From assembly GCA_030849075.1 (NCBI GenBank), contig JASAOO010002894.1:1-12522 (forward strand): a DNA stretch of 12,522 bases. The letters are read 5' to 3'. Shown piece by piece: positions 1-6,625 of the stretch. Numbering within the stretch: the stretch's first letter is position 1; each line of letters begins with the position of its first letter. This DNA is from Zelonia costaricensis. Lineage: Eukaryota > Euglenozoa > Kinetoplastea > Trypanosomatida > Trypanosomatidae. A program made the position numbers and the translations under genes. The notes under the pieces were generated by a model, which saw only the letters and a program-made list of their open reading frames with translations, did not search any database and was not told where the DNA came from.

Positions 1-312
1 TTCCGCTGCCACATCCCCGACCCTCTTCCCCCCACTCCCCCCACCCCTTCCTGCCCCGCCATGTGCGTGCCAGGGGCTTGGGGAGCGGGGGCTACAACCG
101 TACCCGGGCTTTGCCCCCCCCCCCCTCCCCCCTCCTCGCTTACTTCCTTGAAAACCTCAAGTAAAAGACAAGCGGTAAATCACCGCGGCGGCCCACGCAG
201 CCAACACAAAGCAGAAGGACCTGCTTGCTTTGCACTAGAGGACACGCCTCGCGCCTTGTGTTGGTCGAGCAGATGGTATGACGATCGCGGCAACGAGAGT
301 GCGGCATGAGAA

Positions 313-349
313 CGCGACTCGGCAACACCTGCTGTGCCGCCGAGTCGCG
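313..349. repeat. Perfect 11-bp inverted repeat (hairpin)
   Basis: The arm CGCGACTCGGC (313-323) is exactly complementary to GCCGAGTCGCG (339-349), with a 15-base loop at 324-338. The arms are GC-rich, so a transcript would form a stable stem. It lies in non-coding DNA about 1 kb before the phosphatase start, probably in the 3' UTR of the preceding gene. No known RNA family was recognised. Confidence 0.6.
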
Positions 350-1063
350 CAAGTGGCGTCGCCCATCTTGGCCCTCCGTTGCTGATGCATCGACAACGCG
401 CGGGGGGAGTGGTCCAAGGAGCATGTACACACGATAGGCGTCACTTGGGCTCCTCGTGCAGTGTGCTTCGGTTTTTTCTCCATCTCCGAACTCACCAGCG
501 TTCCCTCTCCTTCTTCAATCCACTACACTCCCCCTCCCCCCTTTCTCACCCCTGCGCTGCTGTTCTGAACCCCACATCTGCCAGCCTCGTGGCTACTCGC
601 TGGATCAGTGTCCAATTCGAGCGCGGGAGGCTGCTGGTGAACGCGTGCTCCGTCACCGCGCCTTCTTCGTGGTCATCCCACTTTCTCACATCTCCCCGGG
701 GCGTACCGCCAGGGTCCTCCATCGTTGAGTGCCCGCTGCGCGCTGTGCGTTTGTGGGCGTCGGTGTGTTGCAACCTTCTCGGGCGTGTCACCTTGGCGCA
801 CTTTCCCCCCCCCCCTCCTCTTCTCCCTCCACCTCCACCATATTCTGCCTCGACTTCACCGACCACCCGCTGTACCCCCACGCCACTCTGGTTCGCCGCC
901 ACCGGTATCTCTGGCGCGGCGAGCCTCTCTGTGTTGCGTCGATTAGACGGCCCCACGCGTTGCCCCTCGCACTCCGCGTCCTCGCCGAGACTGCCTGTAC
1001 AACTCCTTCCACTCCTCTATTGGTGCTTTTTTGCGTGGTGCACACACCGTCGTCGCCGCCACC

Positions 1064-1082
1064 TTTTTTTTTTGCCGCCGAG
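1064..1082 (+). promoter_or_regulatory. Candidate trans-splice acceptor 1 for the phosphatase mRNA
   Basis: A T10 run (1064-1073) is followed after seven bases by AG at 1081-1082. A pyrimidine tract followed by AG is the spliced-leader acceptor signature in kinetoplastids. Use of this site would give a 5' UTR of about 250 bases before the ATG at 1337. A second candidate lies at 1141-1224; the sequence alone does not decide between them. Confidence 0.35.
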
Positions 1083-1140
1083 CGGTGCGCCGTTTGGCTT
1101 CATTGTTGTAGCTGTCGCGTAGAGTGCTGCATCGTGCGCC

Positions 1141-1224
1141 GTCTGTTTTCTGTTCTTTCGTGTCTCCGGTCTTTCACGTTTGCCGTCGCTTCCTCCTCCT
1201 TCCTGGTTGCGCCTAACCGAACAG
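1141..1224 (+). promoter_or_regulatory. Candidate trans-splice acceptor 2 for the phosphatase mRNA
   Basis: A T/C-rich stretch from 1141 to about 1210 contains no AG until 1223-1224, which is the first AG downstream. Use of this site would leave a 5' UTR of about 112 bases before the ATG at 1337. It competes with the T10 run and AG at 1064-1082. Confidence 0.4.
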
Positions 1225-1336
1225 TCCCGATTGATACAGACACGCAGAAAGGCGACCCACGTGCGTTGACAAGCTTCGCCAAGCGGGCCGTCCGACCTCT
1301 TCCTCACCGCCGCTCTTCGCCAGTGCTTCTCTAGCC

Positions 1337-3175
1337 ATGAAGTCTCCAGCCTCCACGCAGGCTGGGACCGCCTCGCCTGTTGTGTCGACTGCGCCCTTCA
1401 CGAGCGGTCCGTCTGGGCAGCACTCGCCGCTGCACAAGGCGGTTGAATCTGGCATGGTGGACATGACCCCCTCCGTGCCGACGACTATAGCGGAACGGGT
1501 CACGTATTACCTGCGTGACCGCACCAAGTACCTGCACGTCCAGAATGAGATCTCGCCCGACGTGACGAGCGCGCTAGCCGCCGTGAACAACTACTATGTC
1601 TCCATCGCCGATCCGCAGGACATGAGCTTTATCAACCCCGGGGAGAGCATGATCAACCACGCCTGCTGGATTGCGTATAACCTGTTTCTTCGCCTGTACG
1701 TTCAGGCGCTCCTGCTCGTACCCACCATGGTGTTTCTGCCCTTCACCCTCGTGCGCACCCCCGGCTCGGCAACCTTCCTGCTCGTGTACAGCATCATCGT
1801 GGACGTTGAGGTGCTCGCGATGTGGGCCTACGAGCGCGGCGCCCGCTTCACGGCCGGCCTCTGGTGGGAGCTCGTGTGGCTCATCGTGGGGCTGGTCTTT
1901 GCGTGCCTGCGCGTCGCCAGCCCGCGCAACATCTTCTACGCCCTCGTGCTGGTCGCGCACTGGGTGTTCATGGCGCGCATCACCTACATCCAAGCCGCAC
2001 GTGCCCTGCGCGTCTTCTGTGCGTCGGACCGGCGCTGCTACATCGCCGAGGGCGTGGTGCTTGACATGGCGTACATCACGCGCAACGTGCTAGCCATGGG
2101 GTGGCCAGCTCGCGGCACCGAGGCCTTCTACCGCAACGCCTGGACCGAGGTGGTGCGCTTCTTGCACCGCAAGTACGCTCGCCTCTCGGCCCACGTCATC
2201 ACGCTCTGCTCCGAGCGCTGCACCGCCCCGTTCCCTCTGCAGTCGGTCTACCCCATGGACGACCACAACCCGGCCGAGCTGTCGCTCATGATCTGCTTCT
2301 GCTGCGAGGTGGCCGACTACGTCATGGCTGACCCGTACAACCGCGCCGTTGCGGTGCACTGCAAGGGCGGCAAGGGCCGGACCGGGACGATGATCTGCGC
2401 GTACCTCATGTACAGCGGGCAGTGCCGCAGCGCCGACGCGGCCCTGCGCCACTTCAGCCTCATGCGCAGCCGCATCGGCGCCCAGAAGCTGCAGGGCGTG
2501 CAGACGCCCTCGCAGGAGCGCTACGTCCGCTACTTCGAGCGGCTCATCAACGAGCAGCCCGGCATGATGATCCCCTCGCGCCCACGCCGCGTGCGCCGGC
2601 TCGTGCTGAGCGGCGTCCCACCGCTGTGGGTGCGGCTCGGCGTGCAGCACCTGTGGATGGCCGTGATCGTGAAGCCGTGCACGGAGCGGCGCGTCATCTA
2701 CCTGACCAACCGCACCGTGAGCTTCACGGCTGCCGTCCCGGACCCGAGCTCGTACACGTGGCGCACCCAGATCAAGGACCTCTTCCACAACGACGAGGAG
2801 GTGCTGTATCAGGAGGCAAACGAGATGGACGCGACCGGGGGCGGCGGCACCGGCTACTTGCCGGACAAGCGCTCCTTCCTTGTCAGCGGCGACGGCGGCA
2901 ACACGCTGGAGCTGGCCTTTCCGGAGGAGATCCCGGTGCTGGACGACGATGTGTGCTTCAAGTTCTTCTTTTACAAGAACAACCCGAACCCCCTGCGACC
3001 GCCTGTTCAGTTCTGGCTGCACACCGGCCTCGAAACCCACTCGACGCTGCGCCTTGGCCGGCAGGAGCTGGATGGGCCCTCCAAGGACAAGAAGGGCGAC
3101 CGCTACCCGGCCGAGTTCACCATCGAGATCGCGCTCGAGGACGCCAAGGCGGACCGCGCAGCTCGCGAAAAGTGA
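1337..3175 (+). CDS. Membrane-anchored PTEN-like lipid phosphatase (TPTE/VSP architecture)
   Basis: This 612-residue protein is probably a phosphoinositide 3-phosphatase. A hydrophilic Ser/Thr/Pro-rich N-terminus (1 to about 108) is followed by four hydrophobic segments near 112-139, 145-164, 175-192 and 199-227, arranged as in S1-S4 of voltage-sensing phosphatases. The phosphatase domain (about 243-404) begins with a PTEN-type MAYITRNVLAMGWP stretch, has YPMDDHNP (general acid Asp309, equivalent to PTEN Asp92) and the P-loop HCKGGKGRTG with Cys342, Lys346 and Arg348. The loop GVQTPSQERYV (387-397) matches the TI loop of the family. A C2 domain follows (about 418-602), with FWLHTG at 559-564 as in human TPTE proteins. 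All catalytic residues are present, unlike in inactive TPTE. The S4-like segment has only Arg214, Arg222 and Arg225, so voltage sensing is doubtful. The start is the first ATG after the candidate splice acceptors. There is no PDZ-binding tail. Family assignment is firm; substrate and location are inferred. Confidence 0.95.
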   Translation: MKSPASTQAGTASPVVSTAPFTSGPSGQHSPLHKAVESGMVDMTPSVPTTIAERVTYYLRDRTKYLHVQNEISPDVTSALAAVNNYYVSIADPQDMSFINPGESMINHACWIAYNLFLRLYVQALLLVPTMVFLPFTLVRTPGSATFLLVYSIIVDVEVLAMWAYERGARFTAGLWWELVWLIVGLVFACLRVASPRNIFYALVLVAHWVFMARITYIQAARALRVFCASDRRCYIAEGVVLDMAYITRNVLAMGWPARGTEAFYRNAWTEVVRFLHRKYARLSAHVITLCSERCTAPFPLQSVYPMDDHNPAELSLMICFCCEVADYVMADPYNRAVAVHCKGGKGRTGTMICAYLMYSGQCRSADAALRHFSLMRSRIGAQKLQGVQTPSQERYVRYFERLINEQPGMMIPSRPRRVRRLVLSGVPPLWVRLGVQHLWMAVIVKPCTERRVIYLTNRTVSFTAAVPDPSSYTWRTQIKDLFHNDEEVLYQEANEMDATGGGGTGYLPDKRSFLVSGDGGNTLELAFPEEIPVLDDDVCFKFFFYKNNPNPLRPPVQFWLHTGLETHSTLRLGRQELDGPSKDKKGDRYPAEFTIEIALEDAKADRAAREK

Positions 3176-3297
3176 GGCGTGCACGTGGCGCCCTTGTGGC
3201 ACACACACCAGCGAGTCGGCGAAGGATAAACCGAATGCCACGCACAAGTCTGCACCGCGCCGTGAAGGCCAGCAGCGCGGGTGCGCTCGCATTGTGC

Positions 3298-3314
3298 GTG
3301 TGTGTGTGTGTGTG
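3298..3314 (+). repeat. TG microsatellite
   Basis: A pure GT/TG run of 17 bases lies in the probable 3' UTR of the phosphatase gene, about 125 bases after its stop codon. Confidence 0.9.
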
Positions 3315-3480
3315 ACCGCGATTGCCCGGCGCCGAGCCTTCTCTGGAGGGAAAAAAGGGAAAACAAGAGGGACGGGCGTGTAACGACAGGAGGCGTGCCG
3401 CTTCCCCGTTACTCTTTGCGCTTCGCTGCTTCTTCGACCACCCGATGGTCAGAGTCGCGGAAAGAGACTCAGCTGCCTAT

Positions 3481-3512
3481 GTGTGTGTGTGTGTGTGTGT
3501 GCATGTGTGTGT
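3481..3512 (+). repeat. TG microsatellite, interrupted
   Basis: A pure GT run covers 3481-3501 and continues after a CAT interruption to about 3512. It sits in the same probable 3' UTR as the TG run at 3298. Confidence 0.9.
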
Positions 3513-3949
3513 CTCCTTGTGTGCGCGTGTGTTTGCGATCGCTCACCTCCCCCATCCTCGAAGTACTAGGGGCTTCCACGCCCCCACAATGCACACATGT
3601 GCCCCGCCGTGCGCGAACAGCCCGCCCTCCCTTCCTCGGTCACCCTTGGTGGTGCAGCGCATCTTGTAAAATAAAAGAAGATACAGCCACGTTCATCTCT
3701 GCGCGTGCGCTCGCCCTTTTGCCACGGCATACCGACGAACATCGACGGCCTGCGCCAAGTCAAGTGTGGGTGGCCTGCATTTGGCCGTACTCTCTCTCTC
3801 TATCTCCACCCTGCTCTCCTCCATCCTTCCTTTCCGTCTTTCACTGCAGCTCTGTTGCGTCTGTGCCTCGCCTCGCTTCGCCAGTTTCCTGTGCCCGCGC
3901 ACAGCATCACCGACTCTCCACGACTCTGTCTTTCGCTCCCGTGCTCCCG

Positions 3950-4015
3950 GCCGCCACGGTTCTTTTCTTCCCCACCCCACCCCACCCCCTACAAGGTCTA
4001 CCACAATAGGAGCAG
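3950..4015 (+). promoter_or_regulatory. Candidate trans-splice acceptor for the 4103 gene
   Basis: A C/T-rich tract with repeated CCCCA units ends in CTACAAG, giving the first AG at 3994-3995. Further AGs follow at 4008-4009, 4011-4012 and 4014-4015. The 5' UTR would be about 90-110 bases. The later, better-looking pyrimidine tract (4049-4080) has no AG before the start codon and so cannot serve this start. Confidence 0.4.
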
Positions 4016-4102
4016 CCGCCGTGTCCACCTACGCGTCACGTATCCCTCACCCCCCCCTTCCCTTCCCTTCCCTCTCCTTTGCGCCATTTCACATTCTTCA
4101 AA

Positions 4103-4918
4103 ATGCCCGCCGCTGCAGCACGTGAGCAGAGCGTTAAGTCGGCGTACCATTGCGCGACACTGCTGGAGAACTGGGATGAGGACCGCCACCAGTTTGGGCA
4201 GCCGGTGCCTACGACCAGCGGCACCGGCGCGGTCGATGACAACACGACGTACCTGACCTCCTACAAGTCAGTGGGCGCGGCGCAGGCAGCCGATGCAAAG
4301 CCACCGGGCTGCTTCGCCTCCGAGGCGCCTCGCATTCTGCTCTTCCACCACGGCGACATCGGCAACATCGAGACGCACTGCTACGCTGTGTCGGAGCTGA
4401 GCCACACGGACCGCAAGAAGGTCATCTACACGAACGAAGAAGTGCTGGACATGCCCGGTGTGTCAAACCGGCGCCAGAAGACGGCGGCGCTGCACCGGTC
4501 CACAATGGGCTTCAGCACGACGGTGCGTCCCGATGCGTCGGGGACGGGCTTCCACGCCGACGACGTCACGGCGGCGATGCAGCGGGAAGCAGCGTACATG
4601 CAGTCGATGGCGAGCACCGTCCGCTCCGCCCCCGCCTCGGCAAGCCAGACGCAGACCTCCTCGGTCGATGAGCCCGTGGCTGATGACGGCAGCGCGTACA
4701 TGCCGCCGCGCCTGCTGCCCGTTGGCCGTGTGGCGGAGCGAGAGCGCCTGCTGACGACGAAGAACGTGTCGATCGACGCGACCGGCGTGCACCTGTACGA
4801 CAACCTAGAGGCCTACCCGCTGACGAGCAGCACGTGCGTGGGCAAGATGATGAAGTCGCGCGACAACCCGATGCACAAGACGAACCTGCGCGTGCACTAC
4901 ATGGAGGATGACTATTAG
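4103..4918 (+). CDS. Conserved-looking hypothetical protein, possibly axoneme-associated
   Basis: This 271-residue protein is one I do not firmly recognise. The frame is open with strong G/C bias at third codon positions, as in its neighbours, so it is very likely a real gene. The start is ATG 4103 (context CAAAATGCC); an in-frame extension to 4079 would begin with TTG and is not used. No signal peptide or membrane segment is visible. The N-terminus has LLENWDEDRHQF (residues 20-31) and then TTYLTSYKSVG (48-58). The pattern of a hydrophobic-hydrophobic-x-N-W-x-E/D-E/D-R motif followed by Tyr-rich repeats recalls the DUF4541/CFAP107 microtubule inner proteins of cilia, but this is a weak resemblance from memory. 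The middle (about 150-205) is Ala/Ser/Thr-rich and probably disordered. The C-terminus ends in NPMHKTNLRVHYMEDDY, a compact motif that might bind a partner. The function is unknown. Confidence 0.88.
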   Translation: MPAAAAREQSVKSAYHCATLLENWDEDRHQFGQPVPTTSGTGAVDDNTTYLTSYKSVGAAQAADAKPPGCFASEAPRILLFHHGDIGNIETHCYAVSELSHTDRKKVIYTNEEVLDMPGVSNRRQKTAALHRSTMGFSTTVRPDASGTGFHADDVTAAMQREAAYMQSMASTVRSAPASASQTQTSSVDEPVADDGSAYMPPRLLPVGRVAERERLLTTKNVSIDATGVHLYDNLEAYPLTSSTCVGKMMKSRDNPMHKTNLRVHYMEDDY

Positions 4919-5228
4919 AAGAGGCGATTAGCGGGTCGCTGAAAACGCGCTTCCGTCAGCTGCCGTGCGGCTGGGCACACGACTGGCACGTCATGCCGCC
5001 GAGGAGCGAGCACCTTCTGCCATATGTGACCATCACCTGGCTGCGCTTCTTTCCTCGACGTCGTCTCATGTGGGGCCTGCTTCTCTTCCGCTGACGCGCT
5101 GTAAATGTGCGTGTGTGAGAGAGAGAGCCTGCTTTCCTGCTCTCTTCACGTGCGTGTGCCTGTGCCTACGCTTTCGTGGGCAGGCGCACGTGCCCGCACG
5201 ACCTCTTTCCCGATGTACACTCTAGTCG

Positions 5229-5285
5229 GACTCTCTCTCTCTCCGTCTCTCTCGCTCTTCCTTCTTTTTTCTCTCTTGGTGGCAG
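5229..5285 (+). promoter_or_regulatory. Pyrimidine tract with AG far from any known start codon
   Basis: About 50 nearly pure C/T bases, including CTCTCTCTCTCT, are followed by AG at 5284-5285. This has the form of a trans-splice acceptor, but the next recognised start codon is 1.34 kb downstream. It may instead specify polyadenylation of the 4103-gene mRNA, since trypanosomatid poly(A) sites are set by downstream pyrimidine tracts. It could also serve a small transcript starting near 5286. Confidence 0.35.
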
Positions 5286-6269
5286 TCGTGCTTCAAGGTC
5301 GATGTTCCTGCTGTCCAGTCCGCACTGTTTCTTCCCCCTGTTTGCGCCGTGTCTCGTTCTCATGTCGAGTATGCTGCCCGGCACGCGCGCAGCGCGAGTA
5401 CGTGTGTGTTCGTCTGCGCGTGCGTGTCTGTACACTTCCCCGTGGCCCACTTTGTCGAGTGTGTGTTTGGGTGTGCGTATACGTTTCCGTAGAAACATAA
5501 TGAACAGCAACGCACTCAGAAGAGAGCTTCGCGGTGTCGTGCCGCGTCTGTACCGGGGACTGCAGTGCGCGCTACATGTCGCTATCAGCTACCAGAAACG
5601 GGCAGCTACATGTGGTGGTGAAGTGGAGAACAAGATGTTCTCTGCGGGGGCCTGATGACCCCACTCCCCCCACTCGGTAGGCGCCACGCCGACGCTACGC
5701 AGAAGATTTTATCACGCCAAAGCCTCCGCTGAAGAGCACGGCTGGTCGAGCGACCCGTGATATCGTGTTTGCGGCTGCTCCATCAGGCGCTCCATGAGGA
5801 AGCAGAATGGCGCGGCGGCCTCCTCTCCCGCATGCGCGCTCTCCCCAATTTTGACTGCTCTCCGTCACATCTTCACTACAACACTCTTCAACACATACAC
5901 ACACCTACCAAATACCACTTCCACTGTGTGCACTCCGTCACCAGTCACACTCGCGCGCGCACTTCTCTCTCTCTTCAGTGAACTGGCTTCGCTTCTTTTC
6001 CATATCGAGCTCCTTCGTTACCGTTGCTGTGACGGCTTCCGTCCTTCTCACCAGTGAGTCTGGAACGCTGTTCGCTTTGCTCCAAGTTTTTTGTTTTTGT
6101 GTGTCGTCGACGGCGCACAACCCTCCCCCTCCCCCTACCACCACCCTCTCCTCTCCTTCTCTTTGCTGAACGCACCCGGTCGAGGTTGCTTGGCCCGAGC
6201 GACACTGCTGCATAACCACGCCACATTTGCCCAGCGTCTCACCGCCTGCCCGCCGGTTGACCGCCTCTC

Positions 6270-6291
6270 GTGTGTGTGTGTGTGTGTGTGT
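6270..6291 (+). repeat. TG microsatellite
   Basis: Eleven perfect GT units lie in the spacer about 335 bases before the start of dehydrogenase copy 1, inside a T/C-rich context. Confidence 0.9.
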
Positions 6292-6582
6292 CGTCCTCTC
6301 GTTTTGGTGTTGCTCTTTTTTGTCTCCCCTCGCCTTTGTGTACTCCGCTGTTTCTCCTTTCCTTACTTGCTCAAACTCTGATTTCCTTTCTGGCGCGCTG
6401 TCATCCGCGGTGGATCGACGCTGCCCCCGGCTTCTGGCTCGCCTGCTCCTCTGTGCCGGGTCGTCCAGCGTCGTCGTCGGTTTCTAGAGTCAGAACTCCG
6501 CGGCTCACTCGTGCTCGCTCCCGCCTCCCCCCTTTCCTCCCTGAAGGCGTCAGCCCTCACCTTCGATCTTGCACTTCGTGTG

Positions 6583-6623
6583 GCTGTCTCTCGCGTTCCA
6601 GCTCCTCTCACGCTGCAGTACAG
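6583..6623 (+). promoter_or_regulatory. Trans-splice acceptor zone of dehydrogenase copy 1
   Basis: Pyrimidine-rich sequence is followed by AG at 6600-6601, 6617-6618 (CTGCAG) and 6622-6623 (TACAG), only 3 to 25 bases before ATG 6626. Copy 3 has the same CAGTCATGGCGC junction sequence. Which AG is used is not decidable here, and a more distant upstream site is also possible. Confidence 0.4.
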
Positions 6624-6625
6624 TC

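Larger units (their letters stand above)
1..1336. other. Intergenic region upstream of the phosphatase gene
   Basis: I see no convincing gene here. Open frames exist on both strands, but they encode Pro/Ser/Arg/His-rich low-complexity sequence typical of pyrimidine-rich trypanosomatid spacers. The stretch holds several C-rich and T-rich tracts (for example C runs at about 114-125 and 805-815, and a T10 run at 1064-1073), a perfect inverted repeat at 313-349, and the likely trans-splice acceptor zone for the gene at 1337. The left part is probably the 3' UTR of a gene lying before the window; that is inference. Confidence 0.7.
3176..4102. other. Intergenic region between phosphatase and 4103 gene
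   Basis: I found no supported gene here. The stretch holds the phosphatase 3' UTR with two TG repeats (3298-3314 and 3481-3501), a short A-rich patch around 3665-3682 and then a long pyrimidine-rich zone (about 3785-4080) that should serve processing of the next mRNA. Frames across it encode low-complexity sequence only. Confidence 0.7.
4919..6625. other. Intergenic region before the dehydrogenase array
   Basis: No firmly supported gene lies in this 1.7 kb stretch. It contains a CT-rich tract at about 5229-5279 followed by AG at 5284-5285, a 117-codon open frame at 5302-5655 of doubtful status, a C/T-rich tract at about 6120-6168, a TG repeat at 6270-6291, and the splice acceptor zone of dehydrogenase copy 1 at 6583-6623. 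Confidence 0.65.

Noticed and set aside
61..309. An 82-codon open frame with ATG at the left end
   Set aside because: Low complexity, runs through a C12 tract and shows no recognisable motif. At most it could be an upstream ORF in a leader.
334..1122. A 262-codon open frame upstream of the phosphatase
   Set aside because: The product is Pro/Ser/Arg/His-rich low-complexity sequence from pyrimidine tracts, with no domain and no coding-like third-position bias; candidate splice signals for the next gene lie inside it.
2090..3292. A 400-codon open frame on the minus strand
   Set aside because: It is antisense to the phosphatase C-terminal half. Long antisense frames are common opposite GC-rich genes, and the + frame has clear family motifs.
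4079..4102. N-terminal extension of the 4103 protein
   Set aside because: The extension would begin with TTG; the first ATG in frame is 4103.
6569..6625. N-terminal extension of dehydrogenase copy 1
   Set aside because: It begins with TTG, and the ATG at 6626 aligns with the starts of copies 2 and 3; likely splice acceptors lie within the extension.
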